58,702 bases of DNA. Origin: Rhodobacter sp. Its GTDB lineage: Bacteria > Pseudomonadota > Alphaproteobacteria > Rhodobacterales > Rhodobacteraceae. Made by a program: the position numbers and the translations under genes. The stretch is from contig JAJEAY010000105.1 of assembly GCA_022824145.1 (NCBI GenBank), positions 1 to 58,702 of the forward strand. Reading direction: 5' to 3'. The notes beneath the pieces were generated by a model. That model did not search any database and was not told where the DNA came from. It saw only the letters and a program-made list of their open reading frames with translations. Shown piece after piece: positions 8,226-16,993 of the stretch. Numbering within the stretch: the first letter of the stretch is position 1; the number at the start of each line of letters is the position of its first letter.

Positions 8226-9052
8226 CCTTCCTCTTCGCCTCCGTCAGCCGAATCGTCCCCCACCTAGCGCTGTTCCTGTTCCTGGTTGGTCTGTGGGAGT
8301 TCCTCGTTGCAGTCGACCTTCTGTCATCGATTCTCGTGCCCAGGCCGTCTGCGATCTTTGCGTCAATTCTCGAACTCTATGTCATCGAGGGCACAATTTA
8401 CCGCCACTTCGTGATTACGCTGTTCGAAGCGGTGGCAGGATTCCTGATCGGAGCGGGAGTTGCCGTCGCTCTGGCGGTCGGGTCCGCGCTCTGGGAACCG
8501 TTCCGCCGCTATGTTTCGCCCTATGCGATCGTGCTGAACGTCACTCCGGGGATCGCGCTGACCCCGGTGATCATCGCATGGTTCGGTTACGGAATGGGAT
8601 CCAAGGTAGCCTTGGCAGCTGTGATCTGCTTCTTTCCGATTTACGTGAACACACTTACCGGACTGACCCGGCCGGAAAGCGGGCGTGAGGAACTTTTCCG
8701 CCAGCTCGGCGCAAGCCATTCGCAGGTTTTTCTCAAACTCCGGGTGCCGTCCGCGCTTCCGCTCCTGTTTGCAGGACTCAAGATCGGGCTGACGACGGCC
8801 CTGATCGGGGCGGTGGTTGCGGAATTCGCCCAAGCAACGGAAGGGGTAGGTGTGCTGATGAGCCGGTTCTCGTTCCAGCTCAATATGGGCGCATCCATAG
8901 CAACGCTGCTCAGCATGACGGCCATCGGGCTCATTCTCTTCTACTCAATGGAATTTCTCGACGACAGAGTGGTTTTCTGGCGTCGGGAATCGCGCAGGGC
9001 GGCTGCCTCGCGCGCAAGGGCGCGCGCCTGGAAGGCGCGGGCCAATAGGTAA
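8222..9052 (+). CDS. ABC importer permease, TauC/SsuC family (second)
   Basis: A 276-residue permease paralogous to the preceding gene: SILVPRPSAIFASILELY at the N-terminus, about six membrane segments, and the EAA loop EELFRQLGASHSQVFLKLRV. The ATG overlaps the previous stop as ATGA, so translation is coupled. The tail is a run of Arg/Ala (RRAAASRARARAWKARAN), a basic cytoplasmic end with no known role. It presumably pairs with the first permease in the membrane and is fed by the periplasmic binding protein that follows. Confidence 0.9.
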   Translation: MTFLFASVSRIVPHLALFLFLVGLWEFLVAVDLLSSILVPRPSAIFASILELYVIEGTIYRHFVITLFEAVAGFLIGAGVAVALAVGSALWEPFRRYVSPYAIVLNVTPGIALTPVIIAWFGYGMGSKVALAAVICFFPIYVNTLTGLTRPESGREELFRQLGASHSQVFLKLRVPSALPLLFAGLKIGLTTALIGAVVAEFAQATEGVGVLMSRFSFQLNMGASIATLLSMTAIGLILFYSMEFLDDRVVFWRRESRRAAASRARARAWKARANR

Positions 9053-9083
9053 CCGCAATCTGACTCTTTGGGAGGTAGACACC

Positions 9084-10118
9084 ATGACAATGCTGAAAAC
9101 TGTAACGGTCGCCACTGCTCTTTCCGTGGCAGCAGTTTCCGTCGGCCATGCGCAGAACACGACGGTCAACATGATCAACCCGCTGCCGAGGTCGACCAAC
9201 TTCTTTCCGTTGGTCGTCGGCGAGGCGCTCGGGTATTTCGAGGAGGAGGGCGTGGAAGTGAACCTGCTTCCGTCCGACACATCGATTCCCTACGTTGCCT
9301 TCATCCAGAACGGCCAGGCGGATCTGGCGATGCTCGATCCGTTCGAAACGGTCAATGCGCTCAATGCGGGCGCTGAAATCAACACTGTGTTCGAAGTCAT
9401 GCAGAACGCACCAGAAGGGATTGCGGTGCCTGAGGCCAGCGATGCCCAGTCGGTTGCCGATCTTGTTGGCACAACGGTTGGTCTGGTGTCGGACCGCGAC
9501 CGGGCATTCCTGCAGGCGGCGCTGAACACCGTCGGCCACTCAATTGACGAGGTCTCAACGGTGGTGCTTGGCGAAAGCGGGCCGACGCTTGCCGCAGCCA
9601 TGCGCGATGGCAACGTATCAGCAATTTCCGGCGCGGCGCCCGACTGGATCGCGCTGCAGGCCAACGGAATCGGCGTGCGCCTGATCACCCCGGAAGCACT
9701 GCTTGCGAGTCCGGCGAACACGTTTGCGATGAATGCAGACGCCATCGAACCAAAGCGCGCGGCGGTCGAGGGCTTCCTGCGCGCATGGTGCAAGGGAATG
9801 CATGCCGTTACCGTCAATCGCGACGCCGTAGCAGCGATTCTCAAGCGCGACGTACCTGAGGAATGGGAAATCGAGGAAGCGGGCCAGCTGTTCCTCGACA
9901 TGTCGATCGGCATGAACGTCTCGGTAACGGAACGGTGCGGCGACACACAGTCTGATGTCTGGACCAACATCCAGCCGCAGATGCTTGACGCCGGCGGAAT
10001 CGAGAAGATCGTGGATGTGTCGGAATTCCTGAACGACACCTACATCGCCGTTGCGAACGACTTTGACCGCGATGAGGTCGCGTCTGAGATCAACGCGTGG
10101 GCCGCTGACAATATGTAA
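9084..10118 (+). CDS. ABC importer periplasmic substrate-binding protein (NMT1/TauA-like)
   Basis: A 344-residue secreted solute-binding protein. The first 25 residues are a signal peptide ending at a likely GHA-Q cleavage site. The mature part has the type-2 periplasmic binding fold seen in NMT1/THI5/TauA proteins: NFFPLVVGEALGYFEEEGVE, FIQNGQADLAMLDPFE, LVGTTVGLVSDRDRAFLQAA and AVEGFLRAWCKGMHAV. RBS GGGAGG lies about 10 bases before the ATG. This family binds taurine, alkanesulfonates, thiamine precursors, phthalate and other small anions; the ligand here is unknown. Two cysteines in the mature region could form a disulfide. Confidence 0.9.
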   Translation: MTMLKTVTVATALSVAAVSVGHAQNTTVNMINPLPRSTNFFPLVVGEALGYFEEEGVEVNLLPSDTSIPYVAFIQNGQADLAMLDPFETVNALNAGAEINTVFEVMQNAPEGIAVPEASDAQSVADLVGTTVGLVSDRDRAFLQAALNTVGHSIDEVSTVVLGESGPTLAAAMRDGNVSAISGAAPDWIALQANGIGVRLITPEALLASPANTFAMNADAIEPKRAAVEGFLRAWCKGMHAVTVNRDAVAAILKRDVPEEWEIEEAGQLFLDMSIGMNVSVTERCGDTQSDVWTNIQPQMLDAGGIEKIVDVSEFLNDTYIAVANDFDRDEVASEINAWAADNM

Positions 10119-10124
10119 GCCCAA

Positions 10125-10150
10125 AGAGGCGGGTCTTCGGGCCCGCCTCT
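10125..10150 (+). terminator. Stem-loop after the binding-protein gene
   Basis: AGAGGCGGG (10125-10133) pairs perfectly with CCCGCCTCT (10142-10150) around an 8-base loop containing UUCG, beginning 7 bases after the stop codon. It is not followed by a T-run, so it may be a partial terminator or an mRNA-stabilising 3' hairpin. Such a hairpin would give the binding protein more transcript than the downstream enzymes. Confidence 0.6.
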
Positions 10151-10232
10151 CCATCACTCACTGGAATTTCATGATATCTGTTCGGGCTGGCAAGTGCCGC
10201 GGACAGCAACCGATAGAGCCGGATACCAGCCG

Positions 10233-11324
10233 ATGACCCACAGCATTATCGATACACCTGCGCTTGGCGATGCCGTCAACCGCTACGGTCCCACGAGCGC
10301 CCGTCCTCGTCTTGATGAAGCGCGCCGCCTTGACTGCCGGACGGTCGATGTCCATGCCCATGTGCACATCGGCGCGGCGACCGAATACATGGCGCCGCAT
10401 GTCGATCCAATGCGGATCGCCATGGTTCAGCACTCGAACGACGAAACGCGTGCGGTGAACCGGCAGCAGGATCTGGACCGCCTGCCAGTCGCAATGAGCG
10501 ACAGTGCCGACAGGATAGCGGTTCTGGACTCGCAGGGAATCGACCTTCAGGTCGTCGCGCCGCCGCCACCGCAATGCTATTACCAGTCGCCGGTCAAGGA
10601 GGCGGTCAAAGGCAGCCAGATCGTCAATGACGGACTGGCGGAATGGGTGGGTCTCAGACCTGACCGCTTTGCCGGGCTGGGCACCGTGCCGCTTCAGGAT
10701 CCGGATGCTTCGGCCGTCGAACTGGAGCGGGCCGTCACGGGTCTCGGCCTCAAGGGCGTGATGATCCTTACAAACGTCGACGGAGAGGAAGTCGGTGCTT
10801 CGAGGTTCGAACCGTTCTGGCGAAAGGCTGAGGAACTCGGTGCCTTGGTAATGATCCACCCGAACGGCTTCACTCATGGGGAGAGGCTCAGCGACTACTA
10901 TTTCTCGAACGTCATCGGAAATCCGTTCGAGACGGCGCTTGCGCTGCACTACCTGATTTTCAACGGTGTTCTGGAGCGGATGCCTGAACTGAAAATCCTC
11001 GGCGTGCACGGCGGAGGCTATCTGCCTTCCTATTCAGGCCGGATCGACCATGCATGGGGCGCGCGCAGCGACTGCAGGGCCGGGCTGCCAAAGCCGCCTG
11101 GCGAGTATCTGCGGAAGATGTATTTCGACAGCGTAGTTTTCACCGACCATCAGCTGGAGTATCTGGTGAAAACATTCGGAGCGGACCATATCATGATGGG
11201 CTCTGACTATCCCTTTGACATGGCCGACTATGATCCTGTCGAGCACATCGCAACTTCGGATCTGGACGATTCGGAAAAGGCCGCTGTCGCTGGGGGAACC
11301 GCCATCCAGCTTCTTGGGCTGTAG
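10233..11324 (+). CDS. Amidohydrolase family protein (ACMSD / decarboxylase-like metal-dependent hydrolase)
   Basis: A TIM-barrel amidohydrolase of 363 residues. The metal site begins with HAHVH (H41 and H43 counted from this start). GMIHPNGF-like VMIHPNGFTHG, the loop LGVHGGGYLPSYSGR and the acidic GSDYPFDMADYD near the end complete the active-site set. This pattern belongs to the ACMSD/gamma-resorcylate decarboxylase branch, whose members remove a carboxylate from, or hydrolyse, aromatic and related acids. I chose the ATG at 10233; a GTG at 10194 would add 13 residues without resemblance to the family. It lies between the transporter and a hydroxyacid dehydrogenase and probably acts on the imported compound. 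Confidence 0.85.
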   Translation: MTHSIIDTPALGDAVNRYGPTSARPRLDEARRLDCRTVDVHAHVHIGAATEYMAPHVDPMRIAMVQHSNDETRAVNRQQDLDRLPVAMSDSADRIAVLDSQGIDLQVVAPPPPQCYYQSPVKEAVKGSQIVNDGLAEWVGLRPDRFAGLGTVPLQDPDASAVELERAVTGLGLKGVMILTNVDGEEVGASRFEPFWRKAEELGALVMIHPNGFTHGERLSDYYFSNVIGNPFETALALHYLIFNGVLERMPELKILGVHGGGYLPSYSGRIDHAWGARSDCRAGLPKPPGEYLRKMYFDSVVFTDHQLEYLVKTFGADHIMMGSDYPFDMADYDPVEHIATSDLDDSEKAAVAGGTAIQLLGL

Positions 11325-11333
11325 GGGACTTAC

Positions 11334-12203
11334 ATGGCAGTAGGGATCGTTGGCCTCGGAATAATGGGCACGGCCTACGCTACCCATTTGCTGGCAGCCG
11401 GGGAAAAGGTGCTAGGCGCCGACCCCTTGCCGGAGGCGAGGGAGCGGCTGGCGAAGCTTGGCGGAACGGCGCATGACGCAGCGGGCGATTGGCTGGCTGG
11501 CTGCGATCCGATCATTCTATCGCTTGCGTCCCCTGCCGCGCTGCGCAGTGTCACAGAAGTCCTTCGTGGGGCACTGCGTCCAGGGCAGACCGTTCTTGAG
11601 ACAGGCACCTTTCGGCTTTCCGACAAGGAACGCGCCCGTGACCAGCTCGCCGAAAGCGGAATCACACTGCTGGACTGTACGGTAAGCGGGACCGGTGCGC
11701 AGGCCATGGCAAAGGACATTGTCATGATGGCGTCGGGGCCGCCGGAAGCGGTTGCCCGGGCGCGTCCTGTCATGGATCTCTTCACCCGAAAGGTCATTGA
11801 GGCAGGTCCGTTCGGCGCCGGCACCAGGCTCAAGTTTGTCGCGAACCATGCCGTTGCGCTTCACAACACCGCAGCGGCCGAGACCCTGAATTACGCGATG
11901 GCGCTGGGGCTGGACAGGGACTTGGTCTACGACATGCTGTCAACTGGCGCGGGGCAGTCAAGAATGTCTGACCTAAGAATGCCGTTGATGATGCGCGCTG
12001 AATACGATCCACCTACCGCCAGCCTGAAGATGTTCGAAAAGGATCTGTCGGTGATCGGTGAGGATATCGAGCGAATCGGGGCGCCAGCCCCGCTGTTCGA
12101 CGTCTGTGCTGAGCTCTACGGCAGAGCCAGCGCACAGTTGCCGGAAACCCACGACACCGCCGCCGTCTATGAGGTATATCGCAAGGATAGCGGGCGGAAA
12201 TGA
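11334..12203 (+). CDS. NAD(P)-dependent beta-hydroxyacid dehydrogenase (3-hydroxyisobutyrate dehydrogenase family), second copy
   Basis: A 289-residue member of the same family as the minus-strand gene at 4793, but only distantly similar. Motifs: VGIVGLGIMG (Rossmann), LDCTVSGTGAQA (substrate binding) and GAGTRLKFVANHAV, with the catalytic lysine in RLKF. It starts 9 bases after the amidohydrolase stop, with GGGG upstream, and its own stop overlaps the next ATG (ATGA). It therefore belongs to the same transcript. A hydroxyacid or semialdehyde derived from the imported compound is the likely substrate (inference). Confidence 0.88.
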   Translation: MAVGIVGLGIMGTAYATHLLAAGEKVLGADPLPEARERLAKLGGTAHDAAGDWLAGCDPIILSLASPAALRSVTEVLRGALRPGQTVLETGTFRLSDKERARDQLAESGITLLDCTVSGTGAQAMAKDIVMMASGPPEAVARARPVMDLFTRKVIEAGPFGAGTRLKFVANHAVALHNTAAAETLNYAMALGLDRDLVYDMLSTGAGQSRMSDLRMPLMMRAEYDPPTASLKMFEKDLSVIGEDIERIGAPAPLFDVCAELYGRASAQLPETHDTAAVYEVYRKDSGRK

Positions 12204-12955
12204 TCAGTGCGCTTCCGGCCCCTGAGACAATCGCGGCGATACTCGCAACCTTCCTTGTGGCGGGAACGGTAAAAGGCGCGTTTGGAATCGGGTTTCCGGC
12301 GGTCGCAATGGCGATCTTTCCGTTCTTCATCGAACCGGCGCTAGGCGTTACACTGCTGGCGCTACCGATCGTGATCACGAACGCGCAGCAGTTCCTGTCG
12401 GTTCGCGGATGGCCTCGGATCGTTCGACGCTTTCTTGTTGCCGGAGGCAGCCTTGCCGTCACGATATTCCTTGTCAGCCAGTTTCTTGATGATGTCTCGA
12501 GCCGCTGGATCAACGCCTTTGTCGGCTTTTCCTTGGTTGTGTTTGCCCTGTCCGCGATGTCGAAGATTCGGCTTCCGGTGACGGAAGGCTCCGCCTGGCA
12601 GTTATTGGTGGGTGTGAGTTCGGGACTGTTCGGCGGGGTTTCGGCGGTCAAGGTTCCGGTCATGATCTACACGGTTGCGCTGGATCTTCCCCGTGACGCG
12701 TTCATTGCGGCTGCCGGGTTCCTGTTTTTCTGTGGCGGTGCGGGGATGCTGACAGGGCTGACGTCGGCAGCGCTTGTGAATCATGTGACCCTTCCGCTGT
12801 CTGTAGCCGCCGTTGCCTTCAGTTTGGCGGGATTTTGGGTCGGCTCCCGGATCCGGAAGCGTCTGAAGCCAGAACAGTTCCGGAAATATCTGCTTTGGGT
12901 CATGCTTTTGCTCGGGGCACGGCTTCTTGTCGTGAACCTGCTGCCTCCGCTGTGA
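12200..12955 (+). CDS. TauE/SafE family sulfite/sulfoacetate-type exporter
   Basis: A 251-residue integral membrane protein with about eight hydrophobic segments and two internal half-repeats. The first repeat begins TVKGAFGIGFPAVAMAIF and the second VSSGLFGGVSAVKVPVMI. This architecture is that of the TauE/SafE (DUF81) family, several of whose members export sulfite, sulfoacetate or other C2/C3 organosulfur anions after sulfonate breakdown. Start overlaps the dehydrogenase stop (ATGA). Placed last in an operon with a TauT/SsuC-like importer, it hints at an organosulfonate substrate, but TauE homologues also sit in unrelated pathways. Confidence 0.85.
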   Translation: MISALPAPETIAAILATFLVAGTVKGAFGIGFPAVAMAIFPFFIEPALGVTLLALPIVITNAQQFLSVRGWPRIVRRFLVAGGSLAVTIFLVSQFLDDVSSRWINAFVGFSLVVFALSAMSKIRLPVTEGSAWQLLVGVSSGLFGGVSAVKVPVMIYTVALDLPRDAFIAAAGFLFFCGGAGMLTGLTSAALVNHVTLPLSVAAVAFSLAGFWVGSRIRKRLKPEQFRKYLLWVMLLLGARLLVVNLLPPL

Positions 12956-13915
12956 TCACTTGACGCCAGGCAATGCGAGCCTGACTCGATTCCCGTGTCT
13001 TGTTCGTCCGGTTCAGGGAAGTCGTGGGGATGCATGCGCGGCGATCGGAACAGAGGGAAATTTGCCGGGACTGAGCCTATTGGCGCTGTTGGCCGCGAAA
13101 CCGTTCCAGAGGGCGGGTCCGCGGGAGGCGGGCAGGGGCAATACAGCAATGAGCTTCGCTGATTCTATCCTCCAACGCGGGAGGGGCACGAGCGTTGACG
13201 GTCGGCCGGAAGATTCGTGCTGATCCTGAAACCGTGCTGTCTTCAACTGCCGCTTGAAGCTTTGGTCATACGGCATCATTTGCCGAACGAGGTTGGAAAG
13301 GACGAAATTCCGCGCCACACATATTGGGTGATCCAGCATGCGATTGTCCCATCGATTCCGGACGCGTCCAACTTGGATCGAGAGAACGAAGTAAAAGGGA
13401 ATAGTATGCGAAAGTACCGTTAGCCTGCCTCTGCACTGGTTTCGCGGATCACAGGGGTTGCCGATGCGCCTGCGCTCTGCGAACCGCGGCGGGACTGCCC
13501 GCGTCTGCTTCCGGCACATGCCGCCCTATGGTTCCGGGGCTGATTGGCGGTTGGGTGCGCCCGGGTCCCCTGCCGCATCCTGCGCAGCGGTGAGGGAGAC
13601 GGCCATGAAGGCCATCCGATGCGGGGAAGACGACGGAACAACGCCAGCCGCCTCCCACAGGCAGACCGTCTACCGGCTCAGCATCGCAGTTGACACCGGG
13701 AATTTTTGGCTCCGGAAACCGGGGGAATTACGAAATCCATGCCCAGCAAGGAAGGTGGGAAAAACCGCAGGATTCGGGTCGTTCGCCCAACGTTCGTGTG
13801 ACAAACTGCGGTCTCGCTTTCATCCTAAGGACAGTTGGCAGTGAACGCAGCGCCAGAGGCTGCCGGTTCGTCGTGACGGCGATACTGCTCCTTGGCCGGT
13901 GCGAAAGGCAACGCC
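12956..13915. other. Long non-coding gap (about 960 bp)
   Basis: Open frames here (for example 12960-13223, 13217-13423 and 13458-13844 on the plus strand, 13013-13519 on the minus strand) show no motif or domain, and their composition looks non-coding. I see no terminator with a T-run, no tRNA and no repeat. The last 30 bases hold AAAGG, the ribosome-binding site of the LysE gene. Confidence 0.5.
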
Positions 13916-14542
13916 ATGACCGAAACTTTGATACCATTCCTGCTCGCCGTTCTCGCACTGCTGATCCTTCCCGGTCCCGATATGGCTTTTGTCTTGGCAA
14001 ATGGCATCGCCTATGGTCGGCGCGGTGCGTTTTATTCTGCGCTCGGGATTAGTGCCGGAGGGCTGGTTCTGGCGATCGCCGCCGCACTCCTCGTGGCAGC
14101 CACGTTAGCGATAAGCCCATCGGCTCTTCTTGCGCTACAGCTTGCTGGCTGCCTCTATCTGCTCTACATCGCTATGCGTACGATCTTGCCTCGGGTCGGG
14201 CCCGCGGACACCTGCGCGCCTGCACCCACGTCCGGAAATCTGTTTCTGCGTGGAGCGGTAACCAATATTTCCAACCCGAAGGCACTGATATTCTTCTCCG
14301 CGTTCATCCCGCAGTTCATTCCTGACGATGCGGCGGGGCCGGCTCTCCATGCATTCCTGCTGGGTGCTTTGCTGTGTTCTGTCGGCGGTGCGGTAAATTT
14401 CGCCATCGGTGCGTCAGGAACGCTGTTTTCCGGATTGAATAGACACGGCCTTCTGGGTCGGAGCTGGAGCCAGTGGATTGTCTTCGCTGTCTTCGTCTCA
14501 ATCAGCATAGCCTTCGCGACGCAAGCCGTAGCACGTGGATGA
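13916..14542 (+). CDS. LysE family amino-acid/metabolite exporter
   Basis: A 208-residue membrane protein with six hydrophobic segments in the RhtB/LysE arrangement. The N-terminus LILPGPDMAFVLANGIAYGRRGAF carries the family's PGPD motif and G-R-R-x-G turn. The middle has NPKALIFFSAFIPQF, the other family hallmark. Members export amino acids such as lysine, threonine and homoserine. The ATG at 13916 is preceded by AAAGG; a TTG 24 bases earlier opens the same frame but lacks support. It stands alone between long empty regions, so its substrate and control are unknown. Confidence 0.88.
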   Translation: MTETLIPFLLAVLALLILPGPDMAFVLANGIAYGRRGAFYSALGISAGGLVLAIAAALLVAATLAISPSALLALQLAGCLYLLYIAMRTILPRVGPADTCAPAPTSGNLFLRGAVTNISNPKALIFFSAFIPQFIPDDAAGPALHAFLLGALLCSVGGAVNFAIGASGTLFSGLNRHGLLGRSWSQWIVFAVFVSISIAFATQAVARG

Positions 14543-15326
14543 CGTAGCGCCAGTCCCGGTCGCTCGCGGATGACTGTCCGAACTGAACTGCCGCGGCGGC
14601 TCAGTGCCGGGATTTTCCTTGTCGAGCTATCATTGATCCGCACGAAGGAACCTATCAAGGTGGCTGACGCGAAGAGCAAGCCGGTCCTGCCGGTTCTCGA
14701 GGCGCTGGCCGCGGCCGCGACGACCGTCGCAGCGCGTTAGGACGCGACCTGGAGAAAGGTTCGCCAAGGCCGGGGCGGAGACCCGCTTGCCGAACACAGC
14801 CTGATCGCTGCGCGTGTGCTGGCTGCTTTGGGCGACACTCGGGTGTTATTTCGCAGTTGGTCTCGCGCTCGTATAGTGTCTAGTTGGCTGCTGCTCCGAA
14901 GTCTCGACAGCGAAGGCAGATCCTATTAGGCGCCGTATATGGAGATTGTGGATTGCACCCAACCGGTTGCGGCTGATGAGGTGTCCGCGTCATCGTTCAC
15001 ACGTCAGGACAAGGGGATTCTGCTTGCCGCGACAACGGCTTCGGGCGGATCCAGCCGAGTACAGATTTGCATGAATGAACGGCATAGCCATCCTTTGGGT
15101 CGAGCGGTCCCGTCCAGAATTCCTGATGAGACAGGGCGCATTGATTGAACCGCCGCCGTCAAGCACGCAGGATTCTATAACCTTTCGACACTCGGAAGCG
15201 ATGCAGGGCATAAGTGCCTGATCCAAGTTCCGGGCGTCCGGAAACAGCGGGCACTGAGTGCTCGCCTTCGACTCTGACCCGGTTGCCCCGAAGTCTCCGG
15301 GTATAGGAACTGACGTCCCGAGGTTG
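14543..15326. other. Non-coding gap with a possible gene remnant at 14570-14740
   Basis: No intact gene is seen. A 56-codon frame from the ATG at 14570 to a TAG at 14738 ends in a coding-like Ala/Leu-rich helix (VLPVLEALAAAATTVAAR). The same frame continues past the stop with protein-like text (DPLAEHSLIAARVLAALGD), as if a stop codon had split an older gene. I do not recognise the family. The rest of the gap, including a 69-codon frame at 14939, looks non-coding. Confidence 0.3.
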
Positions 15327-16493
15327 TTACAGCCTCGATAGCAGATCTTCTGTTGGCCAGGCGTCAGCCGGCAAGCCCAGCTGCTTCTGGACATCCCGAA
15401 CCGCCGCTCGTGTTTTTCTGCCAAGAATTCCGTCGATTTTGCCGACGTCATGGCCAAGTGCGACAAGGCGTTCCTGAAGCTGCATCATCTGCTCGCCGGT
15501 CAGTCCGGGGTCAGGGGAGCCGGCGTCATAAAGCGGTGCGCCGACGAGCCTTGCGGCGAAATGACCGACCGTTACGACATAGACGAAAGACTTGTTCCAC
15601 TCAAAGAGCACATGGAAATTCGGGTAGGCCAGAAAGGCCGGTCCGTGGCGACCTTGGGGAAGAAGGAGGCTGGCTGCCAGATGGCCTTCAACTTCTCCAG
15701 ACCTTGGCCTGACGCCCAGTTTCACCCAGTCTGCCGCTGGCATTGTAGTGTTAAGGCTGGCCAACGACCAATCAAGTTCCTGCGGCACGCGCACTTCCTG
15801 CAGCCACGGCTCCTTCGGCCGCCACCCTAGGTCGACCAGCATATTTGCGCCTGAGAACAGTGCGTCCGGCTCCGAGGCCTCCAGATCAACCCTGCCGTCT
15901 CCGTCTCCGTCAACTCCGTTCAGGAGTATGTCCTTCGGCAGCATCTGGACCATTCCGTGTTCGCCCGCCCAGGCGCCGGTTGTTTCCGTCGGACTGAAAT
16001 CCCCGCGCTGGTAGAGTTCCAGCGCCGCGAAAATCTGCGGTCGGAACAGCTCGGGTCTGCGGCAGTCGTGGCTGAGGGTGACCAGCGCGTTGAGAGTGTT
16101 GTAATCGCCCTGAGCGAGGCCGAAGTCGGATTCGAAAGCCCAAAGGGCCATAAGAATTCCTCGGCTCACTCCGTAAGTGTTCCAGATTTGGTCAAACAAT
16201 TTGTCGAGATCGCGCGATTTTTTCGCGCCGATATCAAGACGGTACGGACTCATCAGCCTGCCGGAGAAGTCGATGAACTTCAGTTGGAAATGCCCTTGTC
16301 TGCGATCGGCTTTGATCACCGCTGGATCATGGCGAACCGATGCGAAGAACCTGCGGGTCACTTCAGGATCATTTCCTTTCTGGATGGCTTCATTCCGCAG
16401 GCTATCGACGAAGTCCGTAAATTCGCCGCCGCATTGGGCGACAGCCGCTCCTCCGAAAAAGCCTGCGGCGATGGCCGCGAAAAGCAGTCGCAT
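15327..16493 (-). CDS. Lytic murein transglycosylase, MltB-like, with C-terminal peptidoglycan-binding domain
   Basis: A 388-residue periplasmic enzyme that cleaves peptidoglycan glycan strands to 1,6-anhydro-muropeptides. Residues 1-19 are a signal peptide ending AVA-Q. The SLT-2 domain follows, with the catalytic glutamate (E121) in LMALWAFESDFG. The second family motif is degenerate (WAGEHGMVQMLPKDIL instead of AGAMGxxQFMPSSY). A calcium-loop-like DGDGDGRVDL is present. The last 60 residues, GEQMMQLQERLVALGHDVGK and onward, form a PG_binding_1 domain. Start ATG at 16493 with CGGAG upstream. It is a monocistronic gene facing away from the hicAB remnant. Confidence 0.88.
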   Translation of the reverse strand: MRLLFAAIAAGFFGGAAVAQCGGEFTDFVDSLRNEAIQKGNDPEVTRRFFASVRHDPAVIKADRRQGHFQLKFIDFSGRLMSPYRLDIGAKKSRDLDKLFDQIWNTYGVSRGILMALWAFESDFGLAQGDYNTLNALVTLSHDCRRPELFRPQIFAALELYQRGDFSPTETTGAWAGEHGMVQMLPKDILLNGVDGDGDGRVDLEASEPDALFSGANMLVDLGWRPKEPWLQEVRVPQELDWSLASLNTTMPAADWVKLGVRPRSGEVEGHLAASLLLPQGRHGPAFLAYPNFHVLFEWNKSFVYVVTVGHFAARLVGAPLYDAGSPDPGLTGEQMMQLQERLVALGHDVGKIDGILGRKTRAAVRDVQKQLGLPADAWPTEDLLSRL

Positions 16494-16700
16494 TTGGCTC
16501 TACACTCCGTGAAATCCAAGGTTGGCGACTTTTGTAACCGATCACGCCTGCTATGGGAACACGCCACGCCATTGATCGCCTTGCTGCTGAAGTTCTCCAA
16601 GGACGGGCAATTTGACGACGATCCGTGCGACGGTGCGTACGGGCACTGTGCCGAGGGTCGTGGATTGGCCTCATGGCGCCGTGTGTACACATGAGTATGT

Positions 16701-16993
16701 ATGCGGATGGGAAGTAATTTTTCTAAGAACATCAAGTGGTTGAATCGCAAAGGAGATTGAGAAAGCCCATACAGGGACACATTGGGCACACCGCAGCTTC
16801 ACGAAAAGGGAATGGTACTGTTGAGGTGTCATGTTCGGAGGGGAATCTGCGGCTGAAAACGGTGCGTGGCATTTTGCTGGAAGGCGGCAATCAGCTGGAG
16901 AAACAGGGAAATCGAGGCGGGGTAAGCGAAGAAACGAAAATGTGCAGAGTGGCAGAACGAGCGGAAGCCTCTTTGAGTAAGGAGATGCCATGA
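16701..16993 (+). pseudogene. hicA: hicA toxin remnant, frameshifted
   Basis: HicA is a small double-stranded-RNA-binding mRNA interferase (about 60-80 residues). Here its two halves are in different frames. The first part reads FSKNIKWLNRKGD and hits a TGA at 16758-16760. The frame that opens around 16757 continues LRKPIQGHIGH and then GTVEVSCSEGNLRLKTVRGIL. This matches the HicA C-terminal pattern GTVTVPHPxKDLxxxTVRSIL. Restoring one base near 16757 would fuse them. The catalytic histidine region (normally GSHHxF) is reduced to GHIGH. The second frame runs on to an ATGA overlap with hicB, the usual hicAB coupling. The identification rests on my reading of family motifs, not on an alignment. 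Confidence 0.5.
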
